From Bacteroidales bacterium UBA2764 (GTDB lineage: Bacteria > Bacteroidota > Bacteroidia > Bacteroidales > Paludibacteraceae), in the NCBI GenBank assembly GCA_002352705.1, contig DEIW01000072.1, positions 1 through 12,484 on the forward strand: DNA of 12,484 nt, read 5' to 3'. Made by a program: the position numbers and the translations under genes. Shown here in pieces: positions 1-7,245 of this stretch; positions within the stretch are counted from its first letter, which is position 1, and every line of letters begins with the position of its first letter. The notes below the pieces were generated by a model that was not told where the DNA came from, ran no database searches, and was given only the letters and a program-made list of their open reading frames with translations.

Positions 1-3000
1 ACGAGTGCGGAGTCACCGGTGATGTAGAACTTAGCCGGCTCTACTACAGGCTCTTCAGAACCATCAGCCTTGAATGCGAAAGAGTAGAAGTTAACGCCGT
101 TAACCGGATAGGAAACAGCTACCGTACCTTTCTTCACATTTACATAGACGAAGTTGAATATCTTCGGATTAGTAACTCCCTCAATGGTATCTTTATCCAG
201 AACCAACTTGTTGTAGATGGTATCGCCGTCTTGAACGAGGACAACCGTACGAGTCTCGTCAGAAGAAGTAGCAGTACGAACTGCTATACGGAGTTGTCCG
301 GCAGCCGGAATATTGAGTTCCATGTTATTCTTGGAGGAAGATTTACCACCAGTCTGGAGACGGAACTGATAATCGTGACGGTCTGCTACAGTACCGAAGG
401 AAGCGTTGTTAGCTGTCGTTTTGAGTTTATCATTTGTATCAACGCACTTGAGCGAGAACTCGCTGCCCTCTACAGTGAATACAGTGTCATTGAAAGCACC
501 GGCAGCAGTTGCAGCAGTGAACTTAATCTCTGCCCACTCGTCAACTACCGGCTCTGCCGGTTTCTCCGGGAAGGCAACAACGAGTGTGCTGTCTGCATAA
601 GTCCAAGTGAAGGTATATTCACCGGCTACATCTGCGGTCAGTTCAAAGTTGCGGAGGTTAACGCCGTTGATGTGTGCCACCTCGTTCCACTCACGATGGA
701 TGCCATAGAGGGTCTCGCCCTCGCCGTTCAAACTCAACCAATTGCCGTCGCTAACCACTTTGAACTCATATTTCTGAGCCTCCAGAGTAATCGTAACGCT
801 TGCGCTCAAGCTGTCCGTAGCGTTAGCCATAATATTAGCCTCTGCGCTCCACTCGTTCATCGTACCTGCGATAGCTACTACCGGTAACTTATCTTCCGGC
901 TCAACCGGAGCAACGTACTTGCCAAGGATCTGAGCGCTCATGCCGTTTGCACCCGTAAAGCTGTTTACAGCCTCAGGATCGAAATAGATAACTACGGTAT
1001 CCAGAGCACCAATAGTTGCAGACACATACGAAGCATCAAATGTTTCGATATCTGCCCAAGCGAACCAAGAAGCACCTTCTTCACTCTCTGCGGTATTACG
1101 GTTAACGCCTTCGCCACCTACTACTACGTTGTACAACATATAGGTACCATCGTTCAAGGCCGTCATCTCTTTCCATGTCCATGCTTCGCCACCCCAGTTA
1201 TTCTTGAGGTAATACTTAACCTCAACCGGAGCTACATAGAAGTCGCCATTCAGGAAGAAGAACTCGCCGTCATAGTGTACGTTTACTTCGCCTGCCTCGG
1301 TCAGCGTGAAGCAGATGTTGCCACTTTCGTCAGCCGTCAGACCCTTAGCAATAGTCGTCAGCGCGTCAAAGCCCTTCCATTGAGCAGCCTCGCCTTCGCC
1401 TACAACCACTTTCAGTTTGTAGTCGCCTGCAGCGAGGTTGAGCTTGTAGCTGGTCTCGGTTACTTTGATAGCGGCAGGATTCCATGCCTTGTCTACTGTC
1501 AAACCGGCATTCACAACGAGTGCGGAGTCACCGGTGATATAGAACTTAGCAGGATCTACTACAGGTTCTTCGCCACCTTGCTTCGGATAAACGGTTACAT
1601 AGCGCAGATAGATACGCTCGCTACCGGTTTGAGCAATCGTAATAGCAGATACTTTGCCTTCCGGAGTAATCTTGCAATCCGTCGGAACTTTATTGCCTGC
1701 GGTCAAGTCGAACTTCGTTCCATTAACGGTAACCTCAGCAGCGTTTTTGCCATATTGGGTAGCGTTTACAATAATCGAATCCACCTCTACCGGAGTAGCC
1801 AATGTAAACTGAAGATAGCCCTTTACAGAAGTAGTACCAAATTTCAAGCTGGAGGTATTCTCGTCAATTATACGGGCAGCATATACTTTACTGATTGAAT
1901 CTACGCTTGCGACGTAAGCTTTGCACTCATCCGTGAAGATGTCATCATCTTTCTTAAATTCATTAGAATTATCACTGCTGGTACCTGTACCTTTAAATGT
2001 CAGCATATAAGCGCCGGCAGGAAGAACCGCTTGTTTCTTCGGATATGCAACAGCGAGGCCTTCGGTAGCGAAGGTATAAGTGAGCACATACTCTCCGGCC
2101 TGATCAGCCGTGATTTTCATATTACCATTTCCCTCAGCAAGCGATGTAGTCGGGTTCTCACGTGTGATGGTAGCGCCATTGGCTTTCCATGCACCGTCGA
2201 ACTTGAATCCAAACTCATAAGCACCCTCAGCCAATGTAAGCTTCAGTTCAGCCGTCAGTTTGTCCTCAGCAGCCGTGAACGGATCGGTGTCTGCCCACTC
2301 CCCGGCAAAGTTACCATGTAAAACAACTGTAGGCAGCACAACGAGGTCTGCGGTCTTTGTTGCAACAGCAGAAACCTTGTTCTCATTAGCGGGCTCGTAG
2401 GTGATAGTAATCGTATATACGCCCGATTCCGCGATAGCCAATTTATAATCCTGAGCAGGATAAGCCACATCCCAAGCGTGATCTTTGCACACTTTGAAAT
2501 CAACAGAACCGGCTGCGAGCTCAAGTCCTGTTTTCTCCCACTTATAAGAACCATCCGCCTGCAACTTCATGTCGTTGGCTTTGTTCGTCGGATCCCAAGT
2601 GATACCGAAAGCAACTTCAGAACTGCCGGCTACCGTGTAAGAGGTTTGCGGAGTGCTTGAAACTTCTTTGTAGAGACTTGGCTTGATGTACTGCGCAGAA
2701 GTCTGTTCATTGTAGCACGAGAAGCAAGTCGAACCATTCTGATAAAGGATGTTACGAGATGTTTTTCCATTGCAAGTGATAGTCGTCACACCGTCTGCAA
2801 TAGCGATCGTGAAATACGCATAGTCATCCAGATCAGCCACCACTTTCAGGTTATTACTACCCGTTGTGTTGGTTGCATTCAGATAACCTGCTGCACCTGC
2901 ATAATTCTCTGTAGCAAACGTCCACGCATCCGCAGAACCACCGAGTGTAAAGACCATCACCGCGTCAGTTGCTTCCACAACTCCGTCAGTAACGGTAGCA

Positions 3001-3179
3001 TCGGTAATCTTCCGGTTGTTCGCATTGCTTGTTGTGGCAATAAATTTGCCCGCAGCAGTGCCAATTACGTACTTAGCGCCCGCCTCCAATTGGGATGCGG
3101 CGGTCACCAACTCGTAATTCGCTGCCATCATGCTTCCTGCAAATAGAATTGCAGTTAAAAAAGAAAGAATCTTTCTCAT
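1..3179 (-). CDS. Large secreted multidomain beta-rich protein, C-terminus outside window
   Basis: I translated this strand from the ATG at 3179 to the window edge and met no stop, giving at least 1059 residues. Residues 1-20 are a signal peptide (MRKILSFL...LFAGSMMA) nearly identical to those of the genes starting at 4859 and 7055. After it comes a domain of about 150 residues (YELVTAASQLEAGAKYVI...), then a string of modules of about 100-150 residues. Those starting near residues 180 (YTVAGSSEVAFG...), 285 (VVLHGNFAGEW) and 765 (VAIAGTMNEWS) resemble E-set/AMPK-CBM or SusE/F-like carbohydrate-binding folds. The KFYITGDSALV module (near 545) begins again at the window edge. Proline/valine-rich linkers (EEPVVDP, PVEPEDK, PAEPVVDE) join modules. 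An exported, possibly surface, carbohydrate-binding role is inference; I see no catalytic domain. Its leader is a copy of the one upstream of the DUF4160 gene. Confidence 0.85.
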   Translation of the reverse strand, partial: MRKILSFLTAILFAGSMMAANYELVTAASQLEAGAKYVIGTAAGKFIATTSNANNRKITDATVTDGVVEATDAVMVFTLGGSADAWTFATENYAGAAGYLNATNTTGSNNLKVVADLDDYAYFTIAIADGVTTITCNGKTSRNILYQNGSTCFSCYNEQTSAQYIKPSLYKEVSSTPQTSYTVAGSSEVAFGITWDPTNKANDMKLQADGSYKWEKTGLELAAGSVDFKVCKDHAWDVAYPAQDYKLAIAESGVYTITITYEPANENKVSAVATKTADLVVLPTVVLHGNFAGEWADTDPFTAAEDKLTAELKLTLAEGAYEFGFKFDGAWKANGATITRENPTTSLAEGNGNMKITADQAGEYVLTYTFATEGLAVAYPKKQAVLPAGAYMLTFKGTGTSSDNSNEFKKDDDIFTDECKAYVASVDSISKVYAARIIDENTSSLKFGTTSVKGYLQFTLATPVEVDSIIVNATQYGKNAAEVTVNGTKFDLTAGNKVPTDCKITPEGKVSAITIAQTGSERIYLRYVTVYPKQGGEEPVVDPAKFYITGDSALVVNAGLTVDKAWNPAAIKVTETSYKLNLAAGDYKLKVVVGEGEAAQWKGFDALTTIAKGLTADESGNICFTLTEAGEVNVHYDGEFFFLNGDFYVAPVEVKYYLKNNWGGEAWTWKEMTALNDGTYMLYNVVVGGEGVNRNTAESEEGASWFAWADIETFDASYVSATIGALDTVVIYFDPEAVNSFTGANGMSAQILGKYVAPVEPEDKLPVVAIAGTMNEWSAEANIMANATDSLSASVTITLEAQKYEFKVVSDGNWLSLNGEGETLYGIHREWNEVAHINGVNLRNFELTADVAGEYTFTWTYADSTLVVAFPEKPAEPVVDEWAEIKFTAATAAGAFNDTVFTVEGSEFSLKCVDTNDKLKTTANNASFGTVADRHDYQFRLQTGGKSSSKNNMELNIPAAGQLRIAVRTATSSDETRTVVLVQDGDTIYNKLVLDKDTIEGVTNPKIFNFVYVNVKKGTVAVSYPVNGVNFYSFAFKADGSEEPVVEPAKFYITGDSAL
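1516..1571 (-). repeat. Internal coding repeat, second copy at 1-56
   Basis: Positions 1516-1571 and 1-56 match at nearly every base. The offset of 1515 bp is 505 codons, so both copies are read in the same frame. They encode the linker and first strand of a repeated module (EEPVV-D/E-PAKFYITGDSALV). This indicates duplication of a module block within the large exported protein, which probably continues beyond the window. Confidence 0.85.
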
Positions 3180-3211
3180 GATACTTTGATTTTTAGTTAA
3201 TAATGTTAATT
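3177..3211 (-). repeat. 35-bp direct repeat, leader copy 1
   Basis: This is an exact match to 3684-3718, at an offset of 507 bp. It contains the start codon of the large exported protein (CAT on the + strand at 3177-3179) and 32 bp of its AT-rich leader. Homology stops abruptly on both sides. The unrelated 7055 gene has a diverged version of the same leader (TTAACTAAAA.TCA before its ATG), so this sequence probably belongs natively to the exported-protein genes. Confidence 0.95.
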
Positions 3212-3217
3212 AATAAA

Positions 3218-3236
3218 AAGTATAATTGTTATACTT
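3218..3236 (-). terminator. Small AT-rich hairpin with T tract after the DUF2442 gene
   Basis: AAGTATAA and TTATACTT form a perfect 8-bp stem around a 3-nt loop. It overlaps the DUF2442 stop codon. On the minus strand the hairpin is followed by TTTTTATTAATT. The shape is that of a weak intrinsic terminator, but the stem has almost no GC, so termination may be partial or absent. It lies upstream of the large gene, for which I see no separate promoter. Confidence 0.45.
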
Positions 3237-3453
3237 ATTGTCTTTTATGCGCAAAGAAGCCTTCAAATGACAAGTCTTCATCTAAGTCCGGCCAATGCAA
3301 TCCAAAGGGCGAGCGGGTAAAATTCTTCCGCTCAGCGGGTGAAGCATTGCGTAAAGGTCTGTAATCCGCGAAACACTCATACGCCTCACGGCCGTCTGCT
3401 GTTCGAATCCAGATTGCAGAGTCAGTACACCATATATCCTGTACGCTAATCAT
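3235..3453 (-). CDS. DUF2442-family small protein
   Basis: This 72-residue protein starts MISVQDIWCTD and ends with the motif GLHWPDLDEDLSFEGFF. The order 'short beta sheet with DGRE, then G-x-x-W-P-D-L-D-E-D-L-x-x-E' is typical of DUF2442 proteins. Its ATG (3453) overlaps the stop of the DUF4160 gene in an ATGA junction, so the two are translationally coupled. DUF2442 and DUF4160 proteins are commonly encoded side by side in small modules suspected to be toxin-antitoxin-like. That role is inference here; no catalytic motif is visible. The pair is bounded by the 35-bp leader repeat. Confidence 0.8.
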   Translation of the reverse strand: MISVQDIWCTDSAIWIRTADGREAYECFADYRPLRNASPAERKNFTRSPFGLHWPDLDEDLSFEGFFAHKRQ

Positions 3454-3686
3454 TTGCCAAAGAATTGCTGCCAGTTCGTAGCTATAGTCTCTTTATTCTC
3501 CTCAACCAACGACTCTGCCAATTTTAACTCTGCCGGTTTCAAGCCTCTATTATCCAACAATTTCACATCGGGTACTACTTGAAAGCGCGCCTCTGCATCC
3601 CCTTTAATTACATGCACATGAATCGGCTCGTGATCGTTTGAATAAAACACAAAACGAAACCCGAATACGATAAACAGAGTTGGCAT
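3450..3686 (-). CDS. DUF4160-family small protein
   Basis: This 78-residue protein begins MPTLFIVFGFRFVFYSNDHEPIHVHV. The conserved features of DUF4160 are visible: the MPT start, an aromatic strand, (N)DH-x-P-x-H-x-H-V, a charged E-A-x-F strand, and a C-terminal helix ending in NW-x-x-F. It precedes the DUF2442 gene and overlaps it by 4 bp. Its ATG lies inside the second copy of the 35-bp leader repeat, so it uses the same leader as the large exported-protein gene, and it is the gene nearest the promoter at 3778-3808. Biochemical function is not established; a toxin-antitoxin or stress role is a hypothesis based on pairing. Confidence 0.82.
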   Translation of the reverse strand: MPTLFIVFGFRFVFYSNDHEPIHVHVIKGDAEARFQVVPDVKLLDNRGLKPAELKLAESLVEENKETIATNWQQFFGK

Positions 3687-3718
3687 GATACTTTGATTTT
3701 TAGTTAATAATGTTAATT
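3684..3718 (-). repeat. 35-bp direct repeat, leader copy 2
   Basis: This is an exact copy of 3177-3211 and includes the ATG of the DUF4160 gene. The two copies frame the DUF4160-DUF2442 cassette, as expected from duplication or recombination at the leader of an exported-protein gene. Confidence 0.95.
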
Positions 3719-3728
3719 GTTTAATATA

Positions 3729-3764
3729 CTAGATAATCTAGATAGACTAGATGACTAGACATTT
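3729..3764. repeat. CTAG-rich 8-9 bp tandem repeat in the leader
   Basis: CTAG occurs at 3729, 3738, 3747 and 3755, each followed by AT or AC (CTAGATAAT, CTAGATAGA, CTAGATGA, CTAGACATT). The units are 9, 9 and 8 bp. The array lies between the predicted promoter at 3778-3808 and the 35-bp leader, so it would be in the 5' untranslated RNA. The self-complementary CTAG cores could pair with one another. Function unknown. Confidence 0.75.
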
Positions 3765-3777
3765 TATAAATCGGGCA

Positions 3778-3808
3778 CAAAGTTACAATAAAAAAATTAT
3801 ATATGCAA
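3778..3808 (-). promoter_or_regulatory. Bacteroides-type promoter for the DUF4160-DUF2442-large gene string
   Basis: On the minus strand the -7 box TAACTTTG (3785-3778) fits TAnnTTTG, and TTGC (3808-3805) sits about 20 bp upstream as the -33 box. The flanking text (TTG-TA-n-CTTTG-n-GCCCGA) resembles the promoters at 4890 and 7166. The leader would be about 85 nt long. It is the only promoter I see for everything down to position 1. Confidence 0.65.
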
Positions 3809-3821
3809 GAAAAAAATGTAT

Positions 3822-3872
3822 TTTTTTGTAAAAAAAAGAAAGAGAAAGCACCTACGAATACATCGAAGGTGC
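3822..3872 (-). terminator. Intrinsic terminator after the 314-residue exported-protein gene
   Basis: GCACCT (3848-3853) and AGGTGC (3867-3872) form a stem extended inward by a CGA/TCG pairing across one mismatch. On the minus strand the hairpin is followed by TTTCTCTTTCTTTTTTTT. It is about 43 bp beyond the stop at 3915, so it ends the transcript from the 4890 promoter. Confidence 0.75.
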
Positions 3873-3914
3873 CTGTCATCTTATAATAACTCCGGATTCA
3901 ATATCCCCGTTACA

Positions 3915-4859
3915 TCAACGCATCCGCGTACCGACCGCGTTGTAGCGGGTGTCGTTTCTCTCAATGAGGAGATGTCCGTTCTGTATTGACTTATGAGCGG
4001 AACGCGTCGTATTTGCTGCCTCTAATCCTTGGGTATAGGATGATTTCATATTCACCTTGATGTCCCGTCCCAGCGAGTTTTTCGCCTCCACATAGATATT
4101 GAGTTGGTCATCCACCGTGACCGTACCGGAAACAAGATACCATACTTTTTTCAGTCCTTCCTCGTCTTTGACAGCAGCGAGGGATTTGATATAATATCCT
4201 GTTTCATTATCGTAATTGCCTGCGTGTACCGTCATCGGTGTGCGAGAGTCATCAATGGTGTACTTGCCCGGCAGCAGCTTTCCTACCTTAACGGGCAGGG
4301 AGAAATCCAAATAGATATATTGGTTAGCCTCGTTGCTCCCGATCACATCCACGCAGTCATAGAGCTCCGCGAATTTGTCATCGAGCGTATAGGAATCATA
4401 ATCCACGATAAAATCCGCATCTTCGTCGTACTTGTACAAATCAAAAGAGTAGATAATAGTTATCACATACGTATTTCCGTTATTGGCAAGGAGTGTCCCC
4501 CGGATGGTAACATCCCCTTTTGCATCCTCCTCCACCGTGAAAGAGCCGTCCGCGAAGGTTATGGAGTCATGATTCGCATAGGCAATGATATACGAGTAAT
4601 CGGGCAGGAGATCGGAGACCTTATAGGAACCCGAAGCTACAGAAACATAGGTATCATTGGAGAGGGTGATAAAATATGCAGAATCCTTAGCCTCCATTTG
4701 CCACCAGCCTTCCTTATCACAGTAATCATACCAGTCCACTTTAGCAGAGGTCTTGGACGACCATAGCAGTTTAATTGTATCACTCTGAGCGAGTTGAAGC
4801 GATGCCATCATATTAGATGCGGCAAACAGGAGGGCAATAAAAGAGAAAATTTTTTTCAT
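3915..4859 (-). CDS. Exported GWWQ-module protein with conserved C-terminal tail
   Basis: The protein is 314 residues with a signal peptide (MKKIFSFIALLFAASNMMA, cleavage likely near residue 19-20). Residues about 43-137 (EGWWQ...PDYSY...GTLLANNGNTYVI) align by eye with residues about 419-513 of the 5055-7055 product, so the two are paralogues. A second beta-rich unit covers about 145-270. The last 25 residues (KSIQNGHLLIERNDTRYNAVG) match the tail of the paralogue. That tail resembles short conserved C-terminal tails seen in Bacteroidales exported proteins, some of which act as sorting signals; a secretion role is inference. The gene has its own promoter (4890) and terminator (3822). I see no enzyme motif and would call it a hypothetical exported protein. 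Confidence 0.88.
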   Translation of the reverse strand: MKKIFSFIALLFAASNMMASLQLAQSDTIKLLWSSKTSAKVDWYDYCDKEGWWQMEAKDSAYFITLSNDTYVSVASGSYKVSDLLPDYSYIIAYANHDSITFADGSFTVEEDAKGDVTIRGTLLANNGNTYVITIIYSFDLYKYDEDADFIVDYDSYTLDDKFAELYDCVDVIGSNEANQYIYLDFSLPVKVGKLLPGKYTIDDSRTPMTVHAGNYDNETGYYIKSLAAVKDEEGLKKVWYLVSGTVTVDDQLNIYVEAKNSLGRDIKVNMKSSYTQGLEAANTTRSAHKSIQNGHLLIERNDTRYNAVGTRMR

Positions 4860-4889
4860 GGTTCATAATTAATTATTCATTTTACGGTG

Positions 4890-4920
4890 CAAAGGTACAA
4901 CATTTTTTTGAGATACGCAA
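4890..4920 (-). promoter_or_regulatory. Bacteroides-type promoter for the 314-residue protein gene
   Basis: The -7 box is TACCTTTG (4897-4890) and the -33 box is TTGC (4920-4917), about 20 bp apart. The sequence GTTGTACCTTTGCACC is shared with the 7166 promoter. The predicted leader is short, about 25 nt, and AT-rich. Confidence 0.7.
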
Positions 4921-4974
4921 GAAAAAAGAGTATTTTTTTAAGTTGTATGGGTAAGGATAGCGCCCCCTGTCCCA

Positions 4975-5007
4975 CAAAAAACAAGAGGGGCACCGAAGCG
5001 CCCCTCT
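4975..5007 (-). terminator. Strong intrinsic terminator with UUCG loop
   Basis: On the minus strand AGAGGGGCGC, TTCG, GTGCCCCTCT form a 10-bp stem (one G-U pair) with a UUCG tetraloop, followed by TGTTTTTTGTG. It lies about 48 bp after the stop of the 666-residue protein gene and upstream of the 4890 promoter, separating the two exported-protein genes into different transcripts. Confidence 0.9.
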
Positions 5008-5015
5008 AAGTTGAC

Positions 5016-5055
5016 CCGCCAAGCATGGCGGATGATTGTCATAGCCAATGGCTAT
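5016..5055. repeat. Two small palindromes between stop codon and terminator
   Basis: CCGCCA-AGCA-TGGCGG (5016-5031) and ATAGCCA-A-TGGCTAT (5041-5055) are perfect dyads 9 bp apart. The second touches the stop codon of the 666-residue protein gene. Both have a CCA...TGG centre, as do the dyads at 7722 and 8394. They could fold in the 3' end of the mRNA before the main terminator. Confidence 0.7.
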
Positions 5056-7055
5056 CAGCGGATAACAGCACCTTGTGCGTTGTAACGAACGCCGGCTTTC
5101 TCAATGATGAGCTGACCGTTCACGATAGACTTGAGAGCCTTAACGGTAGCGTTGACTGCATCAACACCTTCCGGTGTATCAGACGGAACAGTCATCGTGA
5201 TATTATACAATGTGTTGTTGTAGCACAATACCGTAGCGGTAACAGTGTAGGAACCATTAGCATTAGCCACTACTTTAATAGTAGCCGAGAAAATGGATGG
5301 CACTTCTTCTCCAACCATTATTCCGGTATATTGCACATTAAGGTCTTCTTCTGTGTATTCACCGGCAATAGTTTCACTTTCGATATAGAACTGTACAAAA
5401 TTCTTATCAGCGTCTTCTCCGGCAACTCCGAACATGGTATACATCTCGGTATAATCCGAAAGTTCGGCATTCGTAATGTTAATATTAACGGTTTTTTCAG
5501 CCGACGGATCTTTATAGGTGAGGTCGAAAATATAGTTGTTACCATCCGAGCCAACGAGTGTACCCTTAACCGTAACGACACCCTCATTGGAGATAGCCAC
5601 CGTAACAGAACCGTTTTCGAAAGCCACGTCAACCGTGTCTTTTTCACCATAAATTTTGATATAAGAATAATCCGGATCCAGATCATCTACCGTATAAACT
5701 CCGGCAGTCTCGGTAGTAGAAACATTAGAGATGGAGAACTGATAAGCATCGCTGCCACCCATGATCTGCCACCATCCGTCTTCTGCCACAGCATCGGTCC
5801 AGATGAGCACACCCGGATCGGTGAGAGAACTGAGAGTAATCTCAATGTCCTGAGCCGGAGCTTTAGGAGCTTTCTTAACTTCTACGAAGATAGCGTTCTT
5901 TGCCTGCGGTTTGCCGTTGTGCTCACTATAGATAGCGAGTACGGTCAGTGTATCTTTCTCTGCCACATTGAGGTCAGCGAATTTCTTGCTCTCGCCTTCC
6001 GGAGTCAACAGACCGTAAACATATATAGTGTCGGTCTTATCAATGAGGTCGAAGTTACCATAAGTTGCGTTAGTGATGTTGGAAACAACACCGGTGAGGA
6101 TGCAGGTATCTTTGGTGTTCTTGAGCTCGAGGAACTCAGCGATGGTCTTAGCACCGAGGTTCTGAGCAGGCTCAACTACCGGACGCTCAACAGCCTCAAG
6201 GATTTCAACGGTGCAGCCGGCAGCCAACTCCGGTGTGCTGGTCTTCGCATAATAAGTCAACTTACCCTTAGCCGCAACGAGGTCACCAACTATCACAGCG
6301 TCCTCTGCTTTTGCGATAGCGCATTTGTATGCCTCAAATACCTTACCACCGTCTTTGGAGTCAGCCATCCAGAAGCTCATCGAGCCAGATGCCCATGCAT
6401 AAGCTATTTCAGTAACATATCCCTTAACGATTACCTCATCCGTCTTGCCGGCAGCAGCCAACTCGGCAGCTTGAGCACAGGTAAGGGTGTCAGAAGGAGT
6501 AACAGGGTCAACAGGGTCAACAGGGTCAACAGGAGTATCGCCGGCTACGTACTCAATGGTGAAATAAGCGATGTACTGTGCATTTGCACCATTCAGGAAA
6601 TCGAAATATGACATTCCATCTACATTGAATGAGTAGATTTTGACATCTACAGATGTATCTTCGCCCGTATTGGACTGGCAAGCATACGTACCATTCGTTG
6701 CCTCAGGAGTTGTTAAAGCAGTCAAAGCATCAGCAGCTGTACCCGCGGACAAGGTAAACGGTTTGTCATTCTGGGTAGCAATAGTGATTGTCTTCAGACT
6801 CATCGCAGTGGTGTTTTTGAGTTCACCTGCGCCGCTTGCAGCTTTGCGGAACTGAATAAACTGCTTGGAAGCAAATCCTGCCGGGGTGCCTTTGGAGTTG
6901 TACATTGCACCACTGGAAGCAAAATTGATTGAATTAACGGTAAAAGTATTATCACCATAGGAGGATTTGAATTCCGCCGGAGTAATGGTAATACTCTCTG
7001 CCATCATGCTGCCTGCGAAAAGCACGGCAGCCAAGAAAGAAAAGATTTTTCTCAT
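5055..7055 (-). CDS. Exported multidomain protein with OB-fold-like domains and GWWQ module
   Basis: The protein is 666 residues. Residues 1-19 are a signal peptide (MRKIFSFLAAVLFAGSMMA). A beta-rich domain covers about 20-172. A PVDPVDPVDPV linker follows at 175-185. Residues about 190-288 (EVIVKGYVTEI...SFWMADSKDG...GDLVAAKGKL) and 302-395 (DTCILTGVVSNI...YGNFDLID...YVYGLLTPEG) look like two OB-fold-type domains found in Bacteroidota exported proteins. Residues about 405-515 are the GWWQ...PDYSY module shared with the 3915-4859 gene, followed by another beta unit. The end (KSIVNGQLIIEKAGVRYNAQG) is the shared C-terminal tail. It has its own promoter at 7166 and terminator at 4975. The specific function is unknown. 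Confidence 0.9.
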   Translation of the reverse strand: MRKIFSFLAAVLFAGSMMAESITITPAEFKSSYGDNTFTVNSINFASSGAMYNSKGTPAGFASKQFIQFRKAASGAGELKNTTAMSLKTITIATQNDKPFTLSAGTAADALTALTTPEATNGTYACQSNTGEDTSVDVKIYSFNVDGMSYFDFLNGANAQYIAYFTIEYVAGDTPVDPVDPVDPVTPSDTLTCAQAAELAAAGKTDEVIVKGYVTEIAYAWASGSMSFWMADSKDGGKVFEAYKCAIAKAEDAVIVGDLVAAKGKLTYYAKTSTPELAAGCTVEILEAVERPVVEPAQNLGAKTIAEFLELKNTKDTCILTGVVSNITNATYGNFDLIDKTDTIYVYGLLTPEGESKKFADLNVAEKDTLTVLAIYSEHNGKPQAKNAIFVEVKKAPKAPAQDIEITLSSLTDPGVLIWTDAVAEDGWWQIMGGSDAYQFSISNVSTTETAGVYTVDDLDPDYSYIKIYGEKDTVDVAFENGSVTVAISNEGVVTVKGTLVGSDGNNYIFDLTYKDPSAEKTVNINITNAELSDYTEMYTMFGVAGEDADKNFVQFYIESETIAGEYTEEDLNVQYTGIMVGEEVPSIFSATIKVVANANGSYTVTATVLCYNNTLYNITMTVPSDTPEGVDAVNATVKALKSIVNGQLIIEKAGVRYNAQGAVIR
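6501..6536 (-). repeat. 9-bp tandem repeat encoding a PVD linker
   Basis: AACAGGGTC occurs three times (6501, 6510, 6519), followed by AACAGGAGT. In the coding frame it gives the linker (PVD)n between the N-terminal domain and the first OB-like domain. Copy number could vary by slippage without frameshift. Confidence 0.9.
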
Positions 7056-7165
7056 GTTTTAATGATTTTAGTTAAACAAAAAGTTAATTAATAAGTTGAT
7101 TGATATCTTTTCCGACATACCGATATTACGAGATAGCGATATATCGACAGTTTTCAATTCGGGTG

Positions 7166-7197
7166 CAAAGGTACAACTTTTTCCCGAAATAAACAAA
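7166..7197 (-). promoter_or_regulatory. Bacteroides-type promoter for the 666-residue protein gene
   Basis: The -7 box is TACCTTTG (7173-7166) and the -33 box is TTTG (7197-7194), with 20 bp between. This is the best match to consensus in the window. The leader is about 105 nt and includes CGATATATCG and, near the ATG, TTAACTAAAATCA, a variant of the leader of the large gene. Confidence 0.78.
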
Positions 7198-7214
7198 TAA
7201 AAAATCATTTTTTT

Positions 7215-7242
7215 AGTCGAAAGTCGAAAGTCAAAAGTCGAA
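7215..7242. repeat. 7-bp tandem repeat, four units, just after the transporter stop
   Basis: The units are AGTCGAA, AGTCGAA, AGTCAAA and AGTCGAA, beginning 4 bp past the transporter stop at 7246 and ending before the promoter at 7166-7197. It has the same unit length and copy number as the array inside the transporter gene at 7570. Confidence 0.9.
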
Positions 7243-7245
7243 AGC

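Noticed and set aside
231..1898. Several + strand frames opposite the large exported protein gene
   Set aside because: The minus strand is continuously open here with coherent modular protein; the + strand products show nothing recognisable.
3177..3718. Insertion sequence or integron cassette
   Set aside because: There is no transposase, integrase, terminal inverted repeat or attC-like structure; only the direct leader repeat is visible.
5025..6611. A 528-codon open frame on the + strand
   Set aside because: It lies exactly opposite the 666-residue exported protein, which has a signal peptide, promoter, terminator and paralogue. The + strand product has no recognisable domain, so I treat it as a shadow frame.
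7215..7242. CRISPR-like array
   Set aside because: Units of 7 bp without spacers cannot be a CRISPR array; the same holds for 7570-7597 and 3729-3764.
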